From Euglena gracilis (taxonomy: Eukaryota; Euglenida; Euglenophyceae; Euglenales), in contig CP154956.1 of the NCBI GenBank assembly GCA_039621445.1, forward strand, positions 95,856,406 to 95,920,405: DNA of 64,000 nucleotides. Direction: 5' to 3'. Shown here piece by piece: positions 53,795 to 64,000 of the stretch (position 1 is its first letter; each line of letters starts with the position of its first letter). The position numbers and the translations under genes were made by a program. The notes beneath the pieces were generated by a model. The model made no database searches. It was not told the origin of the DNA and worked only from the letters and a program-made list of their open reading frames with translations.

Positions 53795-54179
53795 GCTGTC
53801 GTCGTGAGGAGATGCGGTGATGTCGGCGGCAGCTGGCTCACCCCCTACTGACCTGATGGATACTGTGGAGGCTCTCACCCACCAACCCAACCTCTTACTG
53901 GTGTGCCACCCCTCCCTTCTCTTCCCCAACCAAGGCTGAGCCACGGTGAGCCCGGCCGAGGCCGAGCCAGGAGAAGGGAGACCGGAGAGAGCCCAGAGAG
54001 GAGAGAGAGAGGAGAGGAGAGGAGAGCGACGAAGCACGGGGGCGAAAGCCCCGGGGAGAGGCGAGCAAAGAAGGAGAGGAAAGGAGAAAGAAAGGGGACC
54101 CAAGGGGGGAAACCCAACCGACCCCGGGGGGGCCCAGAGGGGACCCAGGGAAGACCAAAGGACCCGGACCGGGGGCACC
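53795..54179 (+). other. 3' untranslated region of the element, proximal part
   Basis: Pol ends at 53794. The DNA then becomes purine-rich (GAGAGGAGAGGAGAGG around 54000) and passes into the GC minisatellite. A long + frame and very long - frames across this region are compositional. Confidence 0.5.
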
Positions 54180-55337
54180 CAAGAGCGGCAGGGGGGCCGC
54201 CCAAGACCCCCCCGGCGGGGGGGGGCACGCACGGCCCAGGGGGGACGGAAAAAAAAAAAAAAGCGGCCAAGGGGCCGCGCCCACACCCGGGGGAGGGGCA
54301 CCCAAGAGCGGCCCAGGGGGGGCCGCCCACGACCCCGGGGGGGGGGGGGGGCGCCGAAGAACGCCCAGGGGGGCCGCCCAGACCCGGGGAGGGGGGGGGC
54401 GCCGAAAGAAAAAAAAAGGCCCAGGGGGGGCCGCCCAAACCCCAGGGGGGGGGGGCGCCGAAGAACGGCCCAGGGGGGCCGGCCAAACCCCAGGGGGGGG
54501 GGCGCCGAAGAACGGCCCAGGGGGGCCGCCCAGACCCCAGGGAGGGGGGGGCGCCGAAGAACGGCCCGGGGCCGCCCAGACCCCAGGGGGGGGGGGGCGC
54601 CGAAAAGCGGCCCAGGGGCCGCCCAGCCCAGACCCCGGGGGGGGGGGGCTGAAAAGCGGCCCAGGGGGGCCGCCCAAGACCCCCCCGGGGGGGGGGCACG
54701 CACGGCCCAGGGGGGCCGGCATGGGGGGGGGGAACCCAAGAGCGGCCCAGGGGGGGCCGCCCACGACCCCGGGGGGGGGGGGCAGAAAAAAAGGCCCAGG
54801 GGGGCCGCCCAAGACCCCGGGGGGGGGGGGGGGCGAAGAACGGCCCAGGGGGGCCGCCCAGACCCGGGGGGGGGGGCACCGAAAAAAAGGCCCAGGGGGG
54901 CCGCCCAGACCCCAGGGGGGAGGGCGCCGAAAAGCGGCCCAGGGGGGCCGCCCAGACCCCAGGGGGGGGGGGGCGCCGCAAGGCGGCCCGGGGGGGCAGA
55001 ACAAAACCACCCGGGGGGGGGGGGGGCACGCACGGCCCAGGGGGGCCGGCGAAAAAAAAAAAAAGGCCCAGGGGGGCCGCCCACGCCCCGGGGGGGGGCA
55101 GAAAAAACGGCCCGGGGGGGCCGCCCAAGACCCCGGGGGGGGGGGCCGAAAAACGGCCCAGGGGGGCCGCCCAGACCCCAGGGGGGGGGGGGGGCGCCAA
55201 AAACCGGCCAGGGGGGCCCCCCAAGACCACCCGGGGTGGGGGCACGCACGGCCCAGGGGGGCGGCAAAAGACCACACGGGGGGGGGGGCACGCACGGCCC
55301 AGGGGGGCCGAAAAAAAAAAAAAAATCGGCCAAGGGG

Positions 55338-55384
<47 letters not shown>

Positions 55385-55910
55385 AAAAGTCGGCCCAGGG
55401 GCCGCGCCCACGACCGAAGGGGGGGGGGGGCGCCGAAAAACGGCCCAGGGGGGCCGCCCAAGACCCCAGGGGGGGGGCGCCGAAAAGCGGCCCAGGGGGG
55501 CCGGCCAGACCCCAGGGGTGGAGGCGCCGAAAAGCGGCCCAGGGGGGCCGCCCAAGACCACACGGGGGGGGGGGGACAAGAAAGGACAAGGGGGGGCGGA
55601 AAAAAAAAAAAAAAAGCGGCCAAGGGGCCGCGTTCACACCCGGGGGGGGGAACCCAAGAGCGGCCCAGGGGGCCCGCCCACGACCCAGGGGGGGGGGGGC
55701 AGAAAAACGGCCCAGGGGGGCCGCCCAAGACCCCAGGGGGGGGGGGCGCCGAAAAGCGGCCCAGGGGGGCCGCCCAGACCCCAGGGGGGGAGGCGCCGAA
55801 AAGCGGCCCAGGGGGGCCGCCCAAGACCACCCGGGGGGGGGGGGGCACGCCCGGCCCAGGGGGGCCGGCAAAAAAAAAAAGGCGGCCAGGGGGACCGCCA
55901 GCCCCAAAGG
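54180..55910 (+). repeat. GC-rich minisatellite in the 3' region of the element
   Basis: Roughly 30 units of 45-65 bp are built from GGCCCAGGGGGGCCGCCCA, GACCCCAGGGGGGGG and GGCGCCGAAAA, with G-runs of 6-50 bases and A-runs of 8-16. The strand carries many potential G-quadruplexes. The frames of 600-800 codons on both strands are simple products of the repeat (RRTAQGGRP; PPPGVWAAPLG). Run length is prone to assembly error. Confidence 0.85.
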
Positions 55911-56087
55911 GGGGGGGGCCACCGAACCCAGACAAGACCACCCACCAAGGAGAGCCAAGGAGAGCCAAAGCCCGAGCCCAGCCAATTCCTGAGGCCAGCC
56001 CGCAAGGCCGGACGACGTCAGCAGCGACGCTCACCGAACGCCTGCGGAGCACGGCCAGGGATTGGCTGGCGTCCACCCCCACCCGGA

Positions 56088-56166
56088 CCACAGGAGCCCG
56101 CCCGCAGCCGGCACGCCAGGCAGCGGCGCAACGAAGGACCGGGGAGCCCCGGCCAGGCTCCTGTGG
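56088..56166. repeat. Inverted repeat CCACAGGAGCC / GGCTCCTGTGG upstream of the PPT
   Basis: 11-bp arms 57 nt apart lie about 50 nt before the polypurine tract. The same arrangement lies before the family A LTR at 39916-39989. Conservation between LTR families suggests a role in the 3' end of the RNA, which is inference. Confidence 0.6.
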
Positions 56167-56216
56167 CAGGGGGGCGAGAGAGGCAGCGGCCAGGCCCGGC
56201 AGCCGGAGGCAAGGCC

Positions 56217-56228
56217 GAGGAAGGGGAG
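56217..56228 (+). other. Polypurine tract
   Basis: GAGGAAGGGGAG lies directly against the AGTTGGCGG start of the 3' LTR, the expected site for plus-strand priming. Confidence 0.8.
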
Positions 56229-56867
56229 AGTTGGCGGACCGGCCGCTGCACCTTCTATTGCCACTATTACAGCCTGCTGTTGTTTATAGCGAACCACTGC
56301 GCTAATTCAGCATCAAAATAGCGCAAACCGCTCTCTAACTGTTCTGTTTTTTACTGCAGGCTCCCTCTTTCTTACCTATGGTTTCAATTCAAGATTGTGC
56401 CTGCTGAATCAAGACCAAGGTCAAATTATATCAATTTTCAAGGAATTTCAAGGGAATTCAAGGAAAGGCACTGGAGCCAAGAAAGTGCAAAAGTTCAAGA
56501 AAATCAAAATCCCAAGGGCGGAGCAAGCAAAAGATTACAAAAAAGATTGGCTATCTGCTGGCGCAGGAGAGCAGTACAAGCCAAAAAGGTGTTGGTGCTG
56601 GGGTATCTGAAGCCTAGGGGAGGCTAACCAGGCCTTTTCCTAAACCCCCCCACTGCCGGAAGGGACGCCAAGCCGGACTCCCCCCTCCAACCACTCCCCA
56701 AAAAGGAGGGCCTTCGGTCCCCGGGAAAAAATCCTACGTGGGAAGGGGAGTATCCCGAACCTACCCCTCTCCCCAGAGCCCATCGCGCCTATCCCCCACC
56801 CCGTTGGTATCCCCTCACAGACCCCCGGGAGTGAAGGCTGGGCAAAAACAACATCGTTCGGGAAACT
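56229..56867 (+). repeat. 3' LTR of the younger element
   Basis: 639 bp, the same length as the 5' LTR. By eye it differs at one A/T position in the TATATAG box (TTTATAG here) and at four C-to-T positions within about 25 bp near 56790-56810. It is followed by the target duplication CGCT. Confidence 0.9.
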
Positions 56868-56871
56868 CGCT

Positions 56872-57632
56872 GTCACCACTTGGTCCACCTCCCGGAGGGC
56901 CTTCTCCAAGTACACCCTGCACTTGCCCTCCAACTCCACGGATATCCGGTCGGCCAGCTTGTTGAAATACTGCACGTGCAACGCCGGGATCTCGGTCTTG
57001 GAGTTGAACTCCCTCCGCTGTAGTCGCTCCTCCATCTGCCGCACCACCGTGGCGAGCTCCTCACGCGTCACCATGGTTCCCCGGAGAAGGACCACCTCCA
57101 TTGCTGTTTCCGGGTCCACCACCCGGGCCGCACCCTCGCCGGGGCCGGCACGCACCATCGCCGTCAAGCCTTGCACCTCTGCCTCGCGGCATCGGTGCTC
57201 AGCCTGCACGGCGGCGATTGCTTGGGCCGCCTCATCCACCGCCTTTCGGGCGGCCGCCTTGGCTTGCGCCACTTGGCCCTCGAGCCTTCCATGCTGGGCT
57301 TGGATGGTCTCCATGAACTGCGCGATGACCTTGTCTTGCCTCTCCGCCACTTGCCGATAGGCCGCCGCAGACGCCTCCTCCGTGGCCTTGATCTCCTTGT
57401 CCATCTCCTCCATCGCCGTGGTGGGCCAGTCATCCCACATCTCCCGGGTGCGGTTGCCCACGCCGCGGACTTGGGCGCCCACGGCGTCGATGCGGCTCGT
57501 CAGCCACACCGCCACCTCCTCCGACACCCCGGGATACTCGTCCTGCATGGGCTGGTCTTGCACCGGGACTTCATCCCCGGCACCCATCTCCTCCTGGTAC
57601 ATCTCGGGGGCCATATCTTCCTCGTATCCCAA
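56872..57632 (-). pseudogene. Inverted gag segment of the older element, right part
   Basis: The reverse complement of about 44270-45067 of the younger element. The - strand frame encodes GYEEDMAPEMYQEEMGAGDE through the coiled coil to LEKALREVDQVV, with one internal deletion (the stretch around VEASLGQVVAQLD). Together with 42740-42886 it is one inverted block split by the younger insertion. Forward gag resumes at 57634. Confidence 0.8.
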
Positions 57633-57633
57633 T

Positions 57634-59691
57634 CCGCCCCCCAGCCTGCATTTGCGGGGGCGGCCCGAGCACCGGCTGAGCGGTCCTCATCGTCAACTAC
57701 CGCGCGCCCGGCAAGGGAAGGGATATCCATGCCGCAGTCCGTGTATGCATTCCCCCGGCGACCAAGCTCCGCAGTCATCCGAGCAGAGCCGCTGTCCGTG
57801 TCCCAGCGCCAACCGTCGTCCTCCGCTGTCCAGTGTGCACCATCCCATCCGCAGCCGTCCCGCACGCAAGTGCAGCAGTCCGTGCTGTCGTCGCATCCGT
57901 CTGCACCGGCATCGCGTCCCCCCATCACCGCCGCCCCACCAGCGCACCGAGCAGCGCAGCATCCGGCATCACACCCGCAAGCCGCGACCGTCGCCATGTC
58001 CAAGCCGTCAGCACCGGTTCCGGTGCCGGTGGCTGCTGCCCAGTCTGTCCGAGTCCAAGTCCGACCCGTCTCCAAAGCCTCTGTGCCCGTGTCAAGCCAG
58101 CCGCTGGGTGCCGAAGGCACCGATCCGCAGTGTGCCGAAGGCACGGTGTACCAGCAAGCCGTCCATCCCAACCCATCGCATGCCATGCATCAGACACCCG
58201 CGGTGGCGTTCGCCACCGGGATGTCTCCCCAGCCAGACGTGCAGCCATCAGCCCACACTGCCGGCGGGGCCCCGCCGGTGGTGCAGTCCGCGGTGCCGGC
58301 TGCGACTGCGGCCACACCGGCGGACCCAGCCAACCCGCCCGCGTCGCGGCTCCGACCGGAGCTGCGGCTCGTGCGGTCCCGCCCGGTGCCGACGAATGCA
58401 GCACCGATGCTCCTCATGCGTGCGGGGGCGAGTGTGCCCGCACCCGTGAGGGGAACCGCCATCCGAGAAGTCCAAGCGACCACCCTGCCGCTGGGGGCTC
58501 CCCAGCTGCAGATCCTGCCACCGCACCTCCTGGATGCGCTCGGGGGGAGGCATCCGGGCTGGTTCTCGGGTAACGCCGAGGACTGGCCCCAATGGAGGCG
58601 GAGGTGGCTCCCCTACCTCCGCGAGGTGGAGGGGATGGTCCCCCTCCTCAGCGAGGCGCATCGGGTGGCGCTGCTGCGGAGTACGGTGGACGAGGCGACG
58701 GCGTTGCACATCGACCTGATGGTGGAGACCTACCCCGAGATGCCGTTCGAGGAGCTGTGGGCCAGGCTGCACCTGGAACTGGGTGGAGACGACCGAGAAG
58801 CACTACGAAGGAAGCTCCGTCACCTCAAGGTGGTGACGCGGGGCAAGCTGACGGAGCGCGAGTGGCGGGAGTACTTCGCCAACGCCAAGGCGCTGGCGAT
58901 GCAGATCGGGGACATGACAGACGTGGAGCTAGCCCGCCTGGTGGTGGACCAGCTGGGCCAGCCATGGAGGAAGCGGCTGGCCCATGAAGAGGATCGGCGC
59001 CGTGATCACGCGGCGCTGGTCCTGGAAGGCCTACCGGAGGATGTGACGGTGGCGGAGGCGACGGAGATGGTGGTGGAGGAGACGGGCGAGGTGCCGAAGA
59101 AAGTGGATCGCCAAGGCAGAAGAATCAAGGTGGTCCCGGCGGATGACGACCACCGGGCGGCCATCAAGGCGGTGTACGACCGGCAGAAGCCGTCTGGTGG
59201 AGCCATCGTCCGGGTGGCACCGGACACCGTGGAGTTCACCGCCACCCAAGTCAACGACCTCATGGTGCGGTGGCTGAGGGTGGACCAGCGGGCCGCCACC
59301 ATGGGCGACCCCGAGCCGGCCCACCGCAAACCGGCGGCACCCACAAGATGGCAGCGGGAAGTGGATGTCGAAGATGAAGAGGACGAGACCGACACCAAGG
59401 CCAATCAAGGAGGCCAGGAGGAGTCCAACATCAAGGAAGTGAAGAAGGAGGCGGTGAAGAAATAAAAGGATGGAGAAGGTGGACGAGACCAAGGACTCCA
59501 ACGATGCCCAAGGCTGGGCTGGCCGAGGCAAAGGCAACCAGCAGCCGTGGAATGAAGGATGGACCGGCAAAGGCGAAGGCAAGGGGAAAGATGGTGGAAA
59601 AGGCAAAGGCAAGGGTAATGGGAAAGGCAAAGGCGGTGAGAAGGGTTCCGGCAAAGGAGAAGCGGCCAGGACGACATCAACGCAGCAATGA
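57634..59691 (+). pseudogene. gag 3' part of the older element
   Basis: From SAPQPAFAGAARAPAERS onward this aligns with 45218-47278, with scattered substitutions. The capsid-like domain is open and lacks the 5-nt deletion of the younger copy, reading SGGAIVRVAPDTVEFTATQV. A TAA at 59463-59465 and an 8-nt length difference then break the Lys-rich end. The tail resumes in another frame (GKGKGKGNGKGKGGEK) and finishes with the same CAA-TGA-CGG stop at 59689-59691. An inversion upstream removes the normal N-terminus. Confidence 0.8.
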
Positions 59692-60900
59692 CGGGGCCGT
59701 CCAGGTCCCGAGGGGAAGGGCCTGGACCGGCAGTCAACCCCTCCAGCCGACATCCGCACCAGGGACGAGGTTGATAAGAGCGGTGGAGTATGAAGAAGAA
59801 GGATGGCGGCTGGTCCAAAGAAAGAGAAGAGGCAGGAAGTCTCCAAAGGAAGGGGAGAGACCCTGCCAGCGGCAGGTGTCGAAGGCGAAGCCGACACCAT
59901 CGTCCCCATCAACATCACCAAGTGTGCCGAAGGCGAAGGTGACATCATCGCCCTCATCAACGCGGACGGCACCGGCAACGAAGACATCATCATCAACGCC
60001 GACGGCATCGGCAACGAAGACAGCATCAAGATCGAGTCTACCAAGATGTACGTCATCGCCATCAACAACGCCGACAACATCATCACCGAAGGCATCACCA
60101 AGTCACCACAAGACACCACCACAAGAAAGACAAGCACCGGCGAAGGAGGTGAAGAAAGCACCGGCGAAGAAGGAGAAGACAGAGCGGTGAAGAAGGCGGC
60201 GAAGAAAGAGATGGAAAGATGGGCGCTGGACCTCTTCTCCGGAACGGGAAGTGTGAGAAGAGCGCTGGAGAAGATGGGCTTCAAGGTGATCAGCGTGGAC
60301 TGGGATGAGAAGTGGAAGCCGGACATCGTGGCCGACGTGAGGAAGTGGAGGTACTGGGAGCAGTACGCTCCTGGCTACTTCGAGGTCATCGCGGCATCCC
60401 TGCCCTGTACCGAGTACTCCACAGCCCTCACCACCCGCAAGAGGAGGCTCCGCATGGCGGACGCGGTGGTGAAGGCCACGAGGGAGCTGGTGGAGTACTT
60501 GGCGCCTGCGCGGTGGTGGATTGAAAACCCGAGTTTTGGCTTGCTGCGGTGGCGACGAGTCCTGCGCGGAGTGCGGTATGTGGATGTGGACTACTGCCGC
60601 TTCGCGGAGTACGGGTAACGCAAGCCGACCCGCTTCTGGGTCAGCGACGCGATGGCGAAGGAGCTGGACGACGTCATCTGTGGTGGAAAGTGCGGCAGTA
60701 TGGTGGAAGGACCAGATGGCGTACGACGACACCGGCTGCAGCTGGGAGGCAGTGGCGGCGAGCGCAAGTGCACGAGGGAGGAGGCCTACCGCATCCCGGA
60801 GGGGGTGGTGCGGTACCTGTGCCTGGGGGAGAAGGCACGGGAAGAAGTGGCGGCCGTGGCAGCACCTCCCGAACCGGCCGTTCACGGTCGGTCGGATGGA
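59692..60900 (+). pseudogene. Decayed methyltransferase region of the older element
   Basis: The readthrough stem-loop and linker are present, but single-base indels before the domain move it between frames. The core retains LDLFSGTGSVRRALEKMGF and WWIENP. Motif IV reads ASLPCTEYS, so the first Pro of PPC is Leu while Cys remains. A TAT-to-TAA change stops the frame at 60616-60618 (FAEYG*). The downstream EEAYRIPE segment follows in another frame, with a deletion of about 45 nt after it. Confidence 0.8.
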
Positions 60901-61740
60901 GCATCGTGGGGGGTGCTACCAGCTGCTGATGGACGTGGAGGTGGAGGCAGGCGGGATGAAGATCCAGGCGAAGGCCTTGATCGATATGGGGAGCGCAGAC
61001 CTTCCTCGAGAAGAAGGAGCTGTTCCCGGAGCCGGTGTTCCACGCGGCGGCGAGACCCTTGGTGCTACGCACGGTGAGTGGAGAGGCGCTACCCGGAGGA
61101 CAACGAGAAGCAGTGCTGAAGCTGTCGTTCGCGGCCCAGACCGACGACGAGGAGCGGAGACCGAGGACGTGGACGACGAAGGTGGTGGCGTACGACGGCT
61201 GCATCAGCACGGACCTCATTCTGGGGTATCCGTGGCTATGGGAGAACCGGCTGGATGTGCAGCCATGGCGCGACACCTTGCAGCTCCACGCGGACCCAAA
61301 GTGGATCCTGAGGCGACGTGGAGACGAAGGGAAGAAGGAGGAAGATGGCGATGAAGACGAAGACGAGCTGGACGGCTACCTCTCCACGGTGAAGAAGATG
61401 CGGCAGCTGACCACGGACGAGGCAGCAGTCCGAGAAGTGGCAATGATGCTAAAGGAGGCCGAAGAAGCGGCGAAGGCGGTGCGAGGGGTAGTGGAGACAG
61501 AAGACGATGTCGACCATCCCTTGGCGCGGCAGCTGCGGGACGTGATCATCAACGAGTTCGAAGGCCGGGTGTTCCGTGAGCGGGTGTGGCCGTGTCCCCC
61601 GGCGCGGGGCACCCATGGGAAGGCGGTGCTGAAGCTGAAGCCGGGGGCAACTCCGGTGGTGGGCCGGATCATCAACCTCAAGGGCGAGCGGCTGGAGGCC
61701 CTGAGGGAGATGGAGCGGGAGTGCCTGGCGGACGGCAAGC
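60901..61740 (+). pseudogene. Decayed protease of the older element
   Basis: Where the younger copy reads LIDTGAQTSLV this one reads LIDMGSADLP: the DTG is lost and the frame slips. The C-terminal strand DLILGYPWLWENRLDVQPW and the acidic linker remain readable from 61035. Confidence 0.75.
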
Positions 61741-63320
61741 TGGAGGCGGGGATGGGGGCCGTGGAGGGCGGCCGCCTTCCCCATCCGCAAGAAGGCGGGC
61801 AAGTGGAGGCTGGTGTGCGACTACAGCTTGACCAACAAGATGCTGCAGATGGACTCCTACCCCCTACCGCTGACGGAGGACATCGTGAGCGAGCAGGCGA
61901 AGTGAGAGATCTTCTCGACGGTGGACCTGCAGGACGCCTTCCACCAGGTGGCCACGGCGGAGGAAAGCCGACCCATCACCAACGTCCACCTGCCCGGCGG
62001 CCTCTGTCAGTGGACCGTGGTGCCCCAGGGCATCAACGTCGGTCCGGCGCTGCTCCAAAGGGACATCGACGCGACCTGCCGCAACGTCTCTGCCCACACA
62101 CACCCCTACTTCGACGACAGCCTGGTGAGCACGAGCAGGCAGCCGGGGTGGAGCGACGAGGAGCTGATCAGGCGGCACGCGGGGGATCTGCGTGAGACCC
62201 TGCGGGCGCTGGAGGCGGATCGGTGGGTGGCGGATAAGAAGAAGGCGCAGATGTTCCGCAAGAGGGCGGAGTTCGTGGGGCACGTGCTGGGGGAGGGCAA
62301 GCGCGTGCCCGCGAGCGGCAAGCTGGCGGCGGTGCAGCGGTGGCAACCCCCGGCCAATGTGACGAGTTTGCGCGCCTTTCTCGGCCTCTGCAATTATTAT
62401 TCGGGGTAATGTACGTATGTTCTCGGAGCTGGCCGCCCTCCTGCAGGAGAAGCTGAAGCTGCCGCGGGATTTGTCCCGGGCGGGCAGCAAGCACCCCATC
62501 GGGTGGTCCGCGGCCGAGCTGGAGGCGTTCGAGAAGCTGAAGGCAGCGCTGGTGGCGGACCTGGAGCTGTGGCACGTGGACATGAACAAGCCGTCCGTGT
62601 TGCGCACGGACGCCTCCGACTATGCGGTGGGCGCCGTGCTGGAGCAGCTGCCGAAGGTGGAGGGCATCCCCTCGGTGGAGGAGCTCCTGAAGCCCGGGGC
62701 GACGGTGGCGGTGGGCTTCGTGAGCAGGAAGCTGACGGAGGGGCAGCGGCTGCGGTGGGACACCCGCGACAAGGAGACGTATGCGGTGGTGAGCGCGCTG
62801 GTCAAGTGGGGCGGCTACATCACCGGGCAGAAGGTCTTGGTCCTGACGGACCACCGGTCCCTGGAGAGCTGGTACAAGGAGCACGTCTCCCGGGGATCGG
62901 GACCGCAAGGCCGGCAGGCGAGGTGGCACTCGAAGCTGAACGAGCACATGGTGGAGGTGGTGTACGTGCCGGGGGAGAAGAACGAGGTCGGGGACGCGCT
63001 GTTGCGGTGGGCGTACCCGGACAGCCAGGAGTACCGAGACTCCTGCTGGCACGGGACGGCAGCGGACGCCGAGGAGATGGAGCAGCAGATCCGAGAGGAG
63101 AACGCCGCGGAGCGCAGCTGCCCGAAGGCAGTACACCCGGCGGACAAGGTGTGCCCCCTCCCGACCGCAAATGCGGCATCCCCGTTGCCGCCAGCCGGGA
63201 CACCGGCAGCCACGGCGGCATCGGCCGGGACACCGGCATCCGAGGCGGCGCCCGCCGGGATTCCGGCAGCCGGAAGACCGGCAATCCGACCGCCGCCCCC
63301 ACCGAACCCCACCGGCTGAG
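61741..63320 (+). pseudogene. Decayed RT/RNase H of the older element
   Basis: The same five-G shift point occurs at 61754-61758. A TGC-to-TGA change ends the frame at 61903. FDD with its YFDD context, TDASDYAVGAVLEQLPKVEG and TDHRSLESWYKEH are still legible on either side of a one-base insertion at 62407-62409 (GGGTAATGTAC against GGGTATGTAC). The linker ends at a TGA near 63318. Confidence 0.8.
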
Positions 63321-64000
63321 CCGGCTGCGACTGCAGCACCGACCGTGCGAGCGCCCAGTGCGACAGCGCTGGCATCGCCCGGGCAGCCCGAGCAGCTGCA
63401 GCACCCAGCGTTGTCCTCGCAGCCCAAGCAGCAGTAGCAGCCCGCCACACCACGCACGGTGCGGTTTTCCGTACGGTCAGCAGCGGCACCTGCAGCAGCA
63501 CCCGCCGTGCGATCCCCGTCACCCGAGCAAGCATCGTCCGCGCCCGCGGCCAGTGCACGCAGCATCCCACCGTCCGCAGCAATCGCCGTGACCACCCGAA
63601 GCCAGGCGGCCGCCAAGCCGGTGCCGCCGTCCCGAAGAAGCCAGTCGAGGGAGCGGTGACGTCGGCCGGCCCACCCAAGGTGGGGAGGCACCCCAGCCCT
63701 CCCGCCGTGCCGCCAGTGGCAGCCGCCGTGCCGCCTGTGGCAGCCGCCGTGCCGCCTGTGGCAGCCGCCGTGCCGCCAGCTGCAGCCACCCCGCCCGCAG
63801 CCCCGCAGGACCAGGACCAGGACCTGATGGCGATGGATTGGAGTGAGGCGTCTGAGAAGTGCCCAACGTTCAAAGAGCCGTGGCAGGCCATCAAGCGCGG
63901 CCGGCCATGGCCCACCGGCTACCGGAAGGCGGCAGGCAAGCTGGTGAAGGATTCCGTCTGGTGCGTGCCGGATGCCCTGACCGAGCGGGCAATCCGAGAG
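63321..64000 (+). pseudogene. Linker and start of integrase of the older element, cut by the window edge
   Basis: The Pro/Ala/Gln linker has its own stops and frameshifts. The integrase N-terminus (MDWSEASEKCPTFKEPWQAI, then GKLVKDSVWCVPDALTERAI) is readable up to the window end. The catalytic domain, chromodomain and 3' LTR lie outside. Confidence 0.75.

Larger units (their letters stand above)
42887..56867 (+). mobile_element. Ty3/gypsy chromovirus with embedded DNA cytosine methyltransferase (younger copy)
   Basis: A full-length element of 13,981 bp. It has 639-bp LTRs that differ at about five positions by eye, AGTT/AACT termini, a 4-bp duplication CGCT (42883-42886 and 56868-56871), a tRNA-iMet primer site and a polypurine tract. 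The coding order is Gag, methyltransferase, protease, RT, RNase H, integrase, chromodomain. It inserted into the inverted gag of an older copy of the same family. The LTR similarity implies recent insertion. Frameshifts at 46790 and about 51365 and a TAG at 52550 make this copy defective, although each domain is readable. Confidence 0.9.

Noticed and set aside
53723-56321. Very long open frames on both strands (600-800 codons) in the 3' region of the retrotransposon
   Set aside because: They are products of the GC minisatellite. All translate to Pro/Gly/Arg/Ala strings with the repeat period and change frame freely, and none has a domain.

Overview
The window reads as nuclear DNA of a photosynthetic eukaryote, most likely an alga. 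It has no operons or Shine-Dalgarno layout. It has GT-AG introns, an exon of the chlorophyll-binding (LHC/ELIP/Hlip) superfamily, LTR retrotransposons primed by initiator-Met tRNA, and an extreme load of microsatellites, homopolymer G/C runs and modular repeats. I cannot name the species. Most of the sequence is mobile or repetitive. Host genes appear only as scattered short exons with long introns.

Layout. 1-418 is a 19-bp minisatellite. 419-6010 is a composite array of degenerate, phrase-like repeats on the + strand. 6011-25520 is the host-gene territory: three + strand exons (7398-8936) meet tail-to-tail with a split - strand gene (exons at 8933-9059, 10789-10830, 12521-12659 and perhaps 21565-21681) that ends in a chlorophyll-binding helix. 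Between them lie a decayed hAT transposase, a fragment resembling DIRS-type retroelement pol, several dispersed repeat families, microsatellites and a 191-bp palindrome. 25530-34889 is a 9.36-kb DNA transposon, defined by 25-bp terminal inverted repeats and a perfect 8-bp target duplication. It carries the same repeat array in the opposite orientation as cargo and has no transposase that I can see. 34890-39898 holds foldback and palindromic repeats and a MITE-like element.

39899-64000 is a nest of Ty3/gypsy elements. A fragment of one LTR family (39899-41045) is followed by an older element (41046 to beyond 64000) whose gag has suffered an internal inversion. A younger element (42887-56867, 13,981 bp) sits inside that inverted gag, with 639-bp LTRs, a 4-bp target duplication, a tRNA-iMet primer binding site and a polypurine tract. 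The element family encodes Gag, then a DNA cytosine-5 methyltransferase domain, protease, reverse transcriptase/RNase H, integrase and a chromodomain. Gag ends at a UGA codon in the readthrough context CAA-UGA-CGG, followed by a stable-looking stem-loop, and the pol frame continues in phase in the younger copy. Both copies share this site, and both share a one-base G-run shift at the start of RT.

The younger copy is nearly intact but has a 5-nt gag deletion, a 5-nt linker insertion and an amber codon in the integrase C-terminus. The older copy has many stops and frameshifts. The central biological interest is a chromovirus that carries its own DNA methyltransferase inside the Gag-Pol reading path.
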